The position numbers were made by a program, and so were the translations under genes. A stretch of DNA of 64,000 bases from Cunninghamella blakesleeana (taxonomy: Eukaryota > Mucoromycota > Mucoromycetes > Mucorales > Cunninghamellaceae): the NCBI GenBank assembly GCA_017871115.1, contig JAFCIZ010000004.1, positions 968,501 through 1,032,500 on the forward strand. Direction: 5' to 3'. Position 1 is the first letter of the stretch, and every line of letters starts with the position of its first letter. Below, in pieces: positions 51,287-64,000 of this stretch. A model generated the notes under the pieces. That model saw nothing but the letters and a program-made list of their open reading frames with translations, was not told the DNA's origin and made no database searches.

Positions 51287-52504
51287 ATTATTTTCGTTGC
51301 AAAAATAAATAAATAGTGAATAGAAAAAAGAAAAAGAAATAAAATTTACCATACCAAGAATTTGTTATCTATTTTAAATTCCGTTTTTTTTTTAGCTAGA
51401 TGATAAATACATGTCTATTTATAAACACATACAAGTGTATATATATAATATATTTACAAATATTATTATTTTATCATTAGTATCTATTTTTTTTAATAGT
51501 CACTGAACATGATATATATATATATATATATTGTATATATAGTTTAAGAAATATATATACACACACATATATATATATATAATTTACCAAGTTAAGTTGA
51601 GGAAACTTTACGTAACGCAAAATCAAAATCGAGATTTTTTTGCCATTATGCTTATAAAAAACTAGTGTGAAACATTGAAGTTTATTTCATGAGAAAAGTC
51701 GCAAATAGCTGAAATTTATTGCCCTAATTGATAAATTGTATATATGTACATATATATATAATATTGACGCGTTTATAAATATTTATACATGTATATATAT
51801 ATATATTTATATGAATTCCCGAATTTTTTAAACGTTTTAAACTAAAAAAAGAATAAATGTTTGTTTGTCTACCGTCATTGTTAAGATTTTTTTTTGGTGG
51901 TGACACATGTATTTTTAAATCCCGCTTGATTTTTTTAAAAAACAAATCATTTTACGTTTTTTTTTCTCTTTCTTCTGTTAAATCATTTATTTTATTATAA
52001 TTATTATATTCTTTTCATCCCACTTTTTTCTTTAATAAACGAGAGAGGTATGTATAAAATAGTAATTATTTAAATTTAAAATCATATAAATTTTACAAGT
52101 TACTCATTTATTATTACTACTTTTTTTTTATCTCCTCTTTTTGTATTACTTTCTCTTCATGAAGTAACCCTTTTGAAAACTCATTAAATAAGGTTAGTCC
52201 TTACTTACGTTGATATAAATATTATATCTGTATAATTATTAAAACAGTAACTATTTTTTTTTACTTATAACAAAAAAAGGTTAGTGCTTCTTTTTTTATT
52301 TATTATTTATAACAGACTATCGCGTGTTTATACATTTTATAAATACTAAAGGCAACTTTTTTATTTTTATTATTGCTATTACCATGTTAGTTTTCCAATA
52401 TTTATTCACCTTATACCTTTTATCTTTTTTTTTTTTTATTAATATTTAATTAATTCAGTTTCGTACATAACATATCACCTACAAATTAAGTTTTATTATC
52501 AATA
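51287..52504. other. Divergent intergenic region with probable TUP1 leader intron
   Basis: 1.2 kb between the cyclo-ligase and TUP1 start codons. (TA)n runs occur near 51,150-51,175 (inside the adjoining intron), 51,511-51,532 and 51,565-51,580. A GTATGT donor at 52048 and a T-rich tract ending attcag at 52458 could define a 411-nt intron in the TUP1 5' UTR. Confidence 0.5.
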
Positions 52505-55435
52505 ATGTCTGTTTACAATCATCGCCCGATGGTACCTACCGCACCTTCCAATAGATTTGTAGAAATGTTGGATGGTATTCGAAACGAATTTGATCAATTA
52601 ACACAAGAAGCTTTTATCTGTAAATCACAACGGGATGACTTTGAACATAAAAGTAAGTATATAATAATTTTATATTACAAATATATTATTTATAATATTT
52701 TTATAGCAAGGATTCATATCAATGCTGTTAATTTTATTTTTATATTAGTGAATAATCAAATACAAGAAATGTCAAATTTTCAACAAAGCTTACTTGAATT
52801 GGAACGTACTCAACAGAATATAAAGAAACAGTAATACGATAACAAGAATGATATATATATATATAAAAAGGATATATTAAATTGATAAAATAATAGCGGA
52901 GCTTTTTTTTACGTGTTTTAAAAATCATGCTTATATATATATCTTTCCTTTTCCTTCTTTTTGTTTTATTAATTTTTTAGTTACGAAGAAGAAATTGCAC
53001 GACTTCGCCAGCAATTAGATCAAGCTCAATCAAGAAATGGAGGAAATCATCCTATGTCTAACCTAAATAACTCTATATCTTCTTCTAATCCTTCAAACAT
53101 ACCTAACCCTTCACATCAAGCTCCACCTCCTCCTAATATTGGTCCTGGTTCAAATTACTTTGGAGGTATTATGAATGCTCATGGAAATCAAGGTCCTCCA
53201 GGTCTAATTGCTCCTCCCCAAATGAACGAGCCTCCTTCGTCTTCTCATCATCCTGGCTATCCTCCTCCTGGTCCTTCTGGTCCTCCACCTCCTGGTTACG
53301 GATCACCAGTTACTGCACAAAGTAATAATAATAATAATAACAAAGAGTGAATAAAATAAAATAAAAAAGAATAAAAAAAACTGTAAATATTAATATAAAC
53401 AAATAATTAATATTTTTTTTTGTTTTGTTTTTGTTTTTGTTTTTTCTGTTTATTTACTTTTTTAAAATAAATAAATAAATGAAGGTACTGGACCAAATAC
53501 ATCAGGTAAACAATAGTGACAATGATAATAAATATAAAGGCTAAAAAAGAGATGTATGAGCGAAGTCAATAGTATTAATAATAGTATTAATAATAACATA
53601 TATACATATATATATATAATCAATAGGCTACCCTTATGCTCATCAACCACCACCACCACCATCACAACACCACCAACAACAACAAAGAGGCCCTGGAACA
53701 CCTACTACACAACCATCTTCTTTAGTAAATAACGATTTAAAACGTAAATCTGGTACTCCAGCTCCATCTAATCAACAACTAACACCTAATCGTTCATCCA
53801 ATACTATATCCAAAAATGTTGAAAGGGGTCTTGGTGATATTGATCCAGATGGCGTACCATCAAATATGAAAATTGAAGGATCCGATTGGTTCGCATTGTA
53901 AGTATACAAATACATATTTATACATATAATGTTGGATTCATAAAGACTATATTAATAGTAACATTGATACTCCTTTTTGTTTTTTATTTTTTTATTTTTT
54001 TATTTTTTTTTGATTTTAGATTTAATCCAAAAGCTCATCGCTATCTCACAGTAGGATTGGAACGTACATTGGAACACAAGAGTGTAGTATGCTGTGTTAA
54101 ATTTAGTCAAGATGGTAGATACTTAGCTACTGGTTGTAATCGATCCACTTTTATTTATGATGTTGTGACAGGGCAAAAAATTTGGTAAGAATAAAATAAA
54201 AAATAAACTTTATACATAAAGACAGTATTATTTATTGAAATTACGCATTAATATTCACTTTATCTATTTTATTCTATTTATTTATATTTTTTTAAAAAAT
54301 AGTGTACTTCAAGATGATAGTGTGGCAGGAGATAATGATTTATATATTCGTTCTGTATGTTTTAGTCCTGATGGAAACTATTTAGCTACTGGTGCTGAAG
54401 ATAAATTAATTAGAGTAAGTTTTGAATGATAAGGACGAATGCAATCGTTATATATGCATATACTCCAGTAGATATAAATAATAATTATTTTATTATAGAT
54501 ATGGGACATTGCTCAAAAAAGAATTAGATTCAAATTAAAAGGCCATGAACAAGATATTTATTCATTGGATTTTAGTCGAGATGGGAGAATAGTTGTTTCA
54601 GGATCAGGAGATCGTACCGCTAGAATTTGGAGCATGCAAGATGGAAAATTACTTCATAAATTAGTTATTAAAGATGTTGACCAAAAGGATCCTGGTGTCA
54701 CGAGTGTAGCTATTTCTCCTGACAGTCGCCTTGTTGCTGCTGGAAGTTTAGATAAAATGGTACGTGTATGGGATACATATGATGGTAGTTTATTAGAGCA
54801 ATTGGAAGGTCATAAAGATAGTGTTTATTCTGTTGCTTTCATGCCTGATGGACATACTTTAGTCAGTGGAAGTCTGGATAAGACATTAAAATTATGGCAA
54901 CTAGGCGGTGGTGGTTCGAAAGATGCTCGTTATGGTAATGAGAGGGATCGTTCAAGAAATCAATGTTTAACTACATTTGTTGGTCATAAGGTAATTTATA
55001 TAAATAAATAATAAATACTACCCTATTCTATTTATATATTTATTTTATTTTATTCAATTTTAAAAAAATGGCACAGGACTTTGTATTATCTGTTGCTTGT
55101 ACTCCTGATGGACGCTGGGTCGTATCTGGTTCAAAAGATCGTGGTGTACAATTCTGGGATCCTAGAACTGGCCAAACACAATTCATGCTTCAAGGTCATA
55201 AAAACTCAGGTAATTACTTTTAAATATATATATATATAAATATATAAACAACACTGCCATTTTATTTTATTTTATGTAATATATATATATGTATATATAT
55301 ATATATACTTGTTTGTATCTATTTTTTATTATAATAGTTATATCCGTTGCTATTAGTCCTACTGGTCGCCCTTTGTTTGCTACTGGGTCTGGTGATAACA
55401 GGGCTCGTATTTGGAGTTATGATCTTCTTAATTAA
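52505..55435 (+). CDS. TUP1: Transcriptional corepressor TUP1
   Basis: Nine exons (52505-52652, 52749-52830, 52981-53321, 53627-53897, 54020-54184, 54303-54414, 54499-54990, 55077-55209, 55338-55435) give 613 residues. Residues about 15-90 are the Tup1 N-terminal tetramerisation coiled coil ([48 protein letters not shown]) that also binds Ssw6/Cyc8. A Pro/Gly/Gln/Asn-rich linker follows, then [18 protein letters not shown], a hallmark of Tup1 before its seven WD40 blades, which end in [14 protein letters not shown]. With Cyc8 it represses glucose-, oxygen- and mating-regulated genes. Intron 3 begins within an AAT microsatellite. Confidence 0.97.
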
Positions 55436-55703
55436 AATTATCTTTTATTTTCCTTTTTTTATATATACTCTATCATAATTACTTTTAATACATTTCAGAT
55501 TATCATTTATTTTATTTTATTTTTTTGGCACGTTCTTTTTTTTTTTTTTTTTTTTCTATTTAAATATTCTATCATTACGTAGTTGTTACAGTAAATTTCT
55601 TTTTTTTTCCCTTCATAAATCTCATTTTTACGTTTATAAAACAGATAATTTTTAAAAACATTTATTAAAATATTTATATGTAAAGGTTTAAAATTATTAA
55701 ATA

Positions 55704-58700
55704 TTAGTTCCAGCTGTTTAACATATCATTTCTACGACGAAGTACATCTCTGATTTCACTATTTGATAAAGTATCTATACCAAGATGATCTAATGTTTTT
55801 TGAACTATAGGTTGTTGTTCAGGATCAGTCAATGCTTTTAATAGTGAGCTACAAGCTAATATTCCTTCTTTTTCTTCTTCAGATGACGACGTTAAGGGTA
55901 GGTTAAATACTTGAAGTGCTTCTTTAAGTCTATTTTTATAATAATTATATATGAATAATTGATATATTAGTAAAAAAAAATACTGTGGTAATGATAGCGA
56001 CTATACTATTATGATTATGATTATTATTTTTTAAAACAATATAAATAAAAAAGTATGATTTACCTTCTAGTATAATTTTCAGGCTTATTAACTACACGCT
56101 TTCCAATTTTCCATAATCCCAAGTTAAAATCGGTCTCCAATTGATTTACTCCATGACGAGAGAATTGATTTTTAGTTATAATGTTACGCCAATACCAATC
56201 CTCAATGCTTAATGAAATTTGTTTATAAATTAATAAAAAGTGACTCTGTGGATAAACATGGTGGAGGTATTTTAATGATGTCCATAATCCGTTAAGTGGT
56301 TGATATAAACTATTAGATACTTCTAGAGGTATACTATTATCATTTAATGACTGCCACCAAACATCGCTAGAACAAAGAAATATATATAAATATAATTGCT
56401 TGTCATTATAATTTCTTTTTTTAATATATATAACTGCAAATAGTACTTACATCTTGGAATATTGTTTTGAGTTTGTTGTCCATTCTTTTGCTACTAATTT
56501 TACACATATTTTTTCAGCTCGACTTAACAATTGCTGATAAGCCAATAGTATAGAAGAAAAAATAGTTTGGCCAACTCGTTTTTCATCCACATCTAAAATA
56601 TAAATAGCCTTCATTTGTTCTGAGTTTTTTCGTATATCCATCACAACATCTTTATGTTGTTCAGCTTCCATGTTTAAATTTAAATAAAACTATATAGAAA
56701 ATAAAAACAAAGAGTGTGATCAAGATTAATAGTAGTCAATTGATACGCCATTTTTTTTTTTTTAATTTTTTTAATTTTTTTTTTTTAATATTTTGATCAA
56801 TTGTATTATTATCTTACATCATCATCTTCCCAATCTTGTATTGCCATGATTATCTTTTTTGCACTAGCCCACCATTTATATACTTTTTTTAATCCTGATA
56901 TAGATTCATTGGAGCCATTTGTTGATATTACACCAGTTACAGCATCTGGTAATTTACCTGGAACAACTTGTACAGATCGGATTAAACTTAAAGATTCAAA
57001 GGAGTCTATTGCAGACTCAAGTCGATTGTAATATTGAACAAGAAGTGATAATTGGATAGATGTAAAGAACTGAAATTTTTGCAGAAAAGAAGGTATTAAT
57101 TTGTAAGTATCTAACAAAAGAAAAAATCAAAAAAAAAAAAAAATCAAAAGTGACCCATCAGGATTATTATTGGAGATCTTTTATTTATTGATTAATTTTA
57201 ACTTATTATTTTTATGTAATATGTAATTTATGATCATAATTTTACCTGTAACATCATCCAATAGTTGGATTAATTTCATAGATGATTTTGTCGCTACTGT
57301 ATTTGTATTATCCAGATCATCATCATCGTCCACTTCATATAAATCAAATGCTTGTGTATCGCTAATGATGTCGTCATAACGTGATTGTGCAACTATTTAT
57401 AAAAATAAAAAACGTTTAAATGAATTAATATTGTTTAGTATACTATTTATAATAATATAAATAATAGTAATAATAGTAATGGTAATGGTAATAAACTTAC
57501 ATTGCTTTTCAGAAGAAAACCATGTATTATACCATTGTTGATTCATTAAAAATATACTAGAAGCTACCATAGTAAAAGATGAATTATCTTGATCCTTGTT
57601 ATTAAGCTGAGATAAAGGTACAAACCCATATTCTTCTTTTAAGGATTGATCAAATAGTAGTAATTCATTAATTGTATGACTTAACCAATTTGGATGTGAT
57701 AAGAGTTTTGGTATACTATGCAATAGTTTTCTTATAACGTCCTTTAATACACCTTCGATAAAATGATCTTTTGCTGATATCAATTCTTGATCTCCATAGA
57801 CTTTGTTGACAATAGGTTGAAGAGTTGTTATAATGAATGGAATATGTGTAGATATTTGATTTTTTGTATGTTTGAGATACCACTCTGGCTAAATAAAATA
57901 AGTAATTATATATAGTAATAAGCAAGTGAATAATTTATCCTTTTATTTTTATTTTAAAAATAAAAACTGTTGTACTGTGCTTTGTATTACCTTGTCTAAG
58001 CGATTGGTTGGTCGATTCCCTTCAAAATGGAATCTAAAACGAATTGATACATCTTCTAACATTATTCGTATAGGCGATATAATAGTTGATTTATCCTTTT
58101 GTTTTAATTCTTGGTTCCAGTTATATCTACCAAAAACCAATCATATAGCTATTATTAGTCCAGTTCGTTCCTAAATATGTAAATATTCTCTCTAATTTCT
58201 ATCGACATTTTTTTAAAGACAAGTAAACAAATGCTTACGGGTGTTGTAATAATAAAAGAATTTGGAAGCTTTTCTCAAAAACTTTTAATTTTTCTCTGAC
58301 CTGAGGACCGTAGGGCGGTGTAAGAGGTGCTGGCCAGTTTAATTCTTTTAGAGATGATTTTAGTTTCCTATAAAAGAACAAATCAATAGATAAGTTATTT
58401 TATATTCTTCTCTATTATATATATATTCATGTTTTAGATATACTTTGTAAAAATATTATTCAAAATTTCCCATAATTGTAATTGGCATTTTTCTAGATAT
58501 AATCCAAGATCTTTAAAGGACCCTGCCTTGACACAATCTTGAGTACAAACGAGTTTAACAAATTTCAATAGTTGGATATATTTCTGTATTGCTAAATAGT
58601 GATCAATTTCTACTACCTTCATTGTTTGATTCCTATTTAGAAAAGATTACTAAATATGATTTTTATTTTCTATATTTTATATTATATGTACATATGTAAA

Positions 58701-59300
58701 TATATATACTTTATCTATTTTACATATTTTGAACTTTTAAGGTGATAAAAAAAAATATTATAGATTTTTACCATAATTCCATAGTAACGTAGAGAGTCTT
58801 TATATATGAAGTCGCACTATCCATTATTTTTAGACGATGTTCCAACTCAACCAAGTTTTGTACAAATAAGCTGTATTCATTTTTTTCCTCCGTTTGTTGA
58901 TGGTCACCAATTTGATGTTGAGCACAAACTTGAGCAATTTCATTTTTAGTAGTCGTTAAGGATTCATATAATTCATCTAGTGTAGATTTATCGTTCAGAC
59001 TATTTTTTAAGGTAGTTTCTAATATGTTTTTTGTTGTTTCCTTCGATTCACTAAGCTATTATTAATTTAATAATAATAATAATAATAATAATAAAAAGAA
59101 CAATATAAAAAGCGTGTTAAAAAATTAAATTCTTGATAAATCCAAAATGATATATTTATTAAAATAGATACCTGGGTTTGTAAATATTCATATTCTTCTG
59201 TCTTTTTATTTAAAAGTGCTTGTAAAGACTCTGTACTAATGGCGTCGGATATAGGAAACTGTTCATTAAGATAATCATTAACTGAAAATTCAGGAGACAT
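55704..59300 (-). CDS. RINT1 / TIP20 family ER tethering protein
   Basis: Eleven exons (59172-59300, 58772-59055, 58444-58632, 58239-58367, 57991-58126, 57501-57888, 57246-57392, 56818-57110, 56451-56689, 56064-56366, 55704-55929) give 820 residues, close to animal RINT1. The N-terminal third is coiled coil (LQALLNKKTEEYEYLQTQ). Family landmarks are KLKSSLKELNWPAPL, the RFRFHFEGNRPTNRLDKPE segment followed by WYLKHT, SIQLSLLVQYYNRLES and EDWYWRNIITKNQFS. RINT1/Tip20 is part of the Dsl1/NRZ complex that tethers Golgi-derived COPI vesicles to the ER. For exon 5 an earlier acceptor would introduce a stop, so the AG at 58127-58128 was chosen. It converges with TUP1. Confidence 0.92.
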
Positions 59301-59482
59301 AAGATAATATTTGGTGTAAAAAAATAAAATAAAAGAATAAGAGAGAAAGAAATTATGAAAAACCAAGTGTAAAAAATTTAAATACCGCCAATTGTAAAAA
59401 GCGAAATGATTTTATTTTATTTTATTTTTATCTCCTTTCCTTTTTCTTTTTAAACGTTCATACTTTTGATCAATTTAAAGCC
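59301..59482. promoter_or_regulatory. Shared promoter region, RINT1-like and DNAJC8-like genes
   Basis: 182 bases separate the two divergent start codons, the tightest pair in the window. On the DNAJC8 side a tctcctttcctttttc tract lies near 59,430. An in-frame upstream ATG at 59366 for the RINT1 gene would consume part of this spacer; it adds a hydrophobic segment absent from the family and is disfavoured. Confidence 0.55.
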
Positions 59483-60250
59483 ATGTCAAATAAAGTACCA
59501 GATGATGATTTAGATAAGTATCTCCTACAATCGGAAAAACAATTAGAAATAGATCGCGTTATGCGTTGTTTTAAGTTGGATCCTTTTAGTATTCTTGAAC
59601 TTCCTTATACAAAACTACCTACTACCAAAGATATTAAAATGGCCTATCGTAAAAAATCATTAATCATTCATCCTGATAAAGTACAACATAAAGATGCTCA
59701 AGAAGCCTTTGCCAAATTAAAAAAAGCAGAAACCGATCTTCAAAATCCCTCCGAAGTCAGTTTTTTATTAGAGTTAATACAAGAAGCAAAAATTAATATT
59801 TTAAGAGATAAAGGAGAGCAAAAAGTGAAAATGAAAAGTATACCATTACCTTTGGATCCAACTACTACCACCACGACAACAACAAGTGATAATAATAGCA
59901 ATGAAAAAACAACAGAAAATGATGACTTAAAAAAGAATACTATATCAGTAGTAGATGATGATTTATATCCTTATATTTTAACACCTCAAGGCAACCTAGA
60001 TATTCAAGTCAAGTTGAAAGAATTGTTAATAGAAATGGAATTAAGGAGACGTCGTCAAATAAAACGAGAACTTGAAACTGAAGGTGCTGAAGCAAGAAAA
60101 AAGGAACAAGAAGCTCGAGAAAAGAAAAGAAAAGCTGAAGAATTAAAAGAATGGGAAGAGACTAGAGATACAAGAGTCAATACTTGGCGTGATTTTCAGA
60201 AAAAAGGAACAAGGAAGAAATCAAAAAAAGATAATAAAAAAGTGTTATAA
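59483..60250 (+). CDS. J-domain protein, DNAJC8 / Spf31-like
   Basis: Single exon, 255 residues. A J domain at about 33-95 begins LDPFSILELP and has the HPD motif needed to stimulate Hsp70 (SLIIHPDKVQHK). The C-terminal half is a charged helix (KKEQEAREKKRKAEELKEW) ending with RDTRVNTWRDFQKKG, which matches the GRVDSWRNFQ-like end of DNAJC8. DNAJC8 is a spliceosome-associated J protein that also binds SR protein kinase. A Thr/Asn/Ser linker separates the two parts. One of only two intronless genes here. The ATG chosen gives MSNKVPDDDLDKYL, a usual acidic start. Confidence 0.9.
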   Translation: MSNKVPDDDLDKYLLQSEKQLEIDRVMRCFKLDPFSILELPYTKLPTTKDIKMAYRKKSLIIHPDKVQHKDAQEAFAKLKKAETDLQNPSEVSFLLELIQEAKINILRDKGEQKVKMKSIPLPLDPTTTTTTTTSDNNSNEKTTENDDLKKNTISVVDDDLYPYILTPQGNLDIQVKLKELLIEMELRRRRQIKRELETEGAEARKKEQEAREKKRKAEELKEWEETRDTRVNTWRDFQKKGTRKKSKKDNKKVL

Positions 60251-60513
60251 TAAAATATATTTATAGACAAGTAGATGGATATAATTTATGGTCAAGTTGT
60301 ATGTGATTTTTTGTGCAGTTCGTGTTATTTTTTAATTCTATGTAAATAAATAAAATAGTGATTTATTTGAGTTATATAAAAACTAATGTTAGTATAATTC
60401 AAAATGAATATATGATGAAAAAAAAAGTAGGGGATTATTGAATATTTTATGACAATATAAATGGATGAATAAAAGCAATTAATAATAATTTAAAATATAA
60501 GACGGTTGATCGT

Positions 60514-62224
<1,711 letters not shown>

Positions 62225-63099
62225 GATTTATTTTAAATGAGAAGTAAGGATGTAAAAGAAGAAAGAAAAAGAAAAACAAAAAGGGAAGTGCGGGAAAGAA
62301 ATGAAAAAAGTTTTTTTTTTGTTGAAAAAAAAAAAAAAAAGACTGGGTTGAACGGTAAAAGGTTCTTCCTCTTCACAACCTTGTAAAAAAAACATGCGGA
62401 GTTAAATATTTAATCATCACCATGAATTAAAGTAAAATTGTTGTGCGACATAAAATTAAAATTTAACAGAAATTTTTTAACTTATAAAATCATTTTCTAT
62501 ACTCTTATTTTTTATTTTTATGCTTATAGTTTAAATATGATCAATAAATATTTCTCAAAAAAATCATATAAATGTAAAAAGGCCCAATAGTATTATTTTT
62601 TGAATAAAAAAAAGTAAATATTAATGGCTTAAGTTTATAGTGTAAAAAAAATAATGGAAAGTGAAAGAGAATGAAAAATAAAAAAATAAAAAATTACGCT
62701 TTTTTTTTTTTTTGATTTATCAATTTTATTTATATTCCTTTCAATTTATTATATTTTCTCTATCTTGTAATAGTTTTATTATTTTTTATTTAAGCTCTTA
62801 GCTAGTTGATGAAAGATCTATAAAAAAATTACACGTTTGCTGAGTATAGATTTCCTCATGAAATCTAAAAAACCCAATTGTATGTATTTAGTAAAACTCA
62901 TTTTTTTTAAGATACATAAAATACTATTACCACATTATAAGAAAAAAAAAAAAAATACACATATGTAACAAATAAACATATATAATTTTATTTAAATCTG
63001 ATTATATCATTTACTTTTTTATAACTATTTATATATATACGTACTCTTATTTAAAATATAGTTTATATTTTTTTTTTTGAAAAAAATCTAAAAAAGAAT
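62225..63099. other. Intergenic, IDH1 promoter and LYS9 3' region
   Basis: 875 bases between two leftward genes. The first 150 bases upstream of IDH1 are purine-rich on the plus strand (T/C-rich on the coding strand), like other leaders here. No gene seen. Confidence 0.5.
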
Positions 63100-64000
63100 T
63101 TACAAAATCTTTTCATCCATACCAATACCTTCTTTTTCAAGTAATTCAATGATAGGATCATTGATATCAGAAGACATAGGAGCAAGAATACCATGTTTAT
63201 TTAATTTACCATCCAAAATAAGTTGAACAGCAATACCACAAGGTACACCAACAGTCTTAGCCATAGCAGAGAAACCACCAGGGGTACCATATTCAAGAAG
63301 AGTAGATAAACGGGTTTGTTTAGAGCCATCCTTTAATTCAATTTCAAAACGATGTTGTAAGAAAATCATGTCACGTTCATTTTCTTCATATTGCATCTTT
63401 TCTTCCAAAGTAGCACAGAAGGTATCTAATAAATTACCGCGGCGTTCTACCTTTTTATCAGAGAAGAAACCAACCCATTTCATACCATCTAAAATTTGAG
63501 ATTTGTTTTCATCATTATCAAGGTCACATTTAGCAATAATGGCTTTAGTTAAAGCTTCTACATCAGTAGAAGAAGCACCGGCAGCTTGAGCAACTACTTG
63601 ATTCCATGCAATTTCAGGAGCTTCACTAGTTAAATGAGGTTGAACTTCTTCACTAAGGAAACCAAGTTTGAAAAGAGCTTTTACAAATTGGCAGAATCCA
63701 TCATAACGAAGAGTACCACGGATAATGGTCTTGGCTTCAGGGATATTATAACGTTTGTCGTAAGGGGTAGAATCACGATTACCATAACCAACGAAGGAAA
63801 ATCCAGGATATCCAGAGTTTAATTTACGAGCTGAATCCATCAAGGCAGTACCAGATACTTCAATCACTTTACCATTTTCAAGATATTTAGCTGTGTTCTT
63901 TAAGGCCAATAAGACACCACGGGCAGACCAAGAGAATTTATAACCGAAAGGATTGTTGGAATTTTCAGGTGCTGGAAGACCACCACAGAAAGAGATGAAT
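63100..64000 (-). CDS. LYS9: Saccharopine dehydrogenase (NADP+, glutamate-forming), 5' end beyond window
   Basis: The C-terminal part, about 300 residues, is in the window and the frame stays open to the edge. It begins with SFCGGLPAPENSNNPFGYKF and continues with FSWSARGVLLALKNTAKY, GYGNRDSTPY, RGTLRYDGFCQFVKALFKLG and ERDMIFLQHRFEIELKDG, ending EKEGIGMDEKIL. These are the catalytic and C-terminal regions of saccharopine reductase, the penultimate step of the fungal alpha-aminoadipate lysine pathway. CGGLPAPE and the LRYDGF segment belong to the conserved substrate-binding region. The N-terminal NADPH-binding fold must lie to the right. It appears to be the monofunctional fungal enzyme, as the C-terminus ends where yeast Lys9 does. 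Confidence 0.95.
   Translation of the reverse strand, partial: FISFCGGLPAPENSNNPFGYKFSWSARGVLLALKNTAKYLENGKVIEVSGTALMDSARKLNSGYPGFSFVGYGNRDSTPYDKRYNIPEAKTIIRGTLRYDGFCQFVKALFKLGFLSEEVQPHLTSEAPEIAWNQVVAQAAGASSTDVEALTKAIIAKCDLDNDENKSQILDGMKWVGFFSDKKVERRGNLLDTFCATLEEKMQYEENERDMIFLQHRFEIELKDGSKQTRLSTLLEYGTPGGFSAMAKTVGVPCGIAVQLILDGKLNKHGILAPMSSDINDPIIELLEKEGIGMDEKIL

Noticed and set aside
59301..59366. Upstream ATG at 59366 extending the RINT1-like protein
   Set aside because: It adds a hydrophobic Phe/Ser segment not found in the family and enters the short shared promoter; the ATG at 59300 is preferred.

Overview
The window is nuclear DNA of a filamentous fungus. It is strongly AT-rich, with long A and T runs and (TA)n tracts between genes, and nearly every gene is split by short GT-AG spliceosomal introns. 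Fungal hallmarks are LYS9 (alpha-aminoadipate lysine pathway), TUP1, a KRE9-like GPI protein and a cytosolic-type HEM13. The presence of Asterix (PAT complex) and WDR26-like proteins, which budding yeast lacks or has diverged, together with Asn/Gln/Ser-rich inserts, suggests an early-diverging lineage such as Mucoromycota; this placement is inference. DSS1 and NAD-isocitrate dehydrogenase indicate a respiring mitochondrion.

Layout: 24 protein genes were reconstructed by joining exons by eye, checking reading phase across each junction. 1-11.4 kb: F-box/LRR protein, ubiquitin-like-eS31 fusion, TTC7/YPP1 and ARF1 (all minus), then RLP7 (plus). 12.7-25 kb: an unrecognised protein, a CCDC130/Saf4 splicing factor, HEM13, DSS1 and a WDR26/GID7 protein. 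26-34.5 kb: KRE9-like GPI protein, SEC2-type Rab exchange factor, SQS1 (R3H/G-patch) and a small basic protein. 34.5-36.8 kb: the longest gene-free stretch, 2.2 kb. 36.8-51.3 kb: Asterix, peroxisomal acyl-CoA oxidase, DBP3 helicase, SEC24 and 5-formyl-THF cyclo-ligase. 52.5-64 kb: TUP1, RINT1/TIP20, a DNAJC8-like J protein, IDH1 and LYS9 (cut by the window edge).

The genes are unrelated housekeeping functions (secretory traffic: ARF1, SEC2, SEC24, RINT1, TTC7; ribosome and RNA: eS31, RLP7, DBP3, SQS1, CCDC130, DNAJC8, DSS1; metabolism: HEM13, acyl-CoA oxidase, cyclo-ligase, IDH1, LYS9; regulation: TUP1, GID7). There is no operon, CRISPR array, rRNA, convincing tRNA or intact mobile element. 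Three gene pairs start back to back across fewer than 270 bp and probably share promoters. I found no new multi-gene system. The best leads are a degenerate ubiquitin fused to eS31, a WDR26 reading frame that extends upstream of any AUG, very small exons (12 to 23 nt), and TAA-type microsatellites sitting on splice donors of SEC24 and TUP1.
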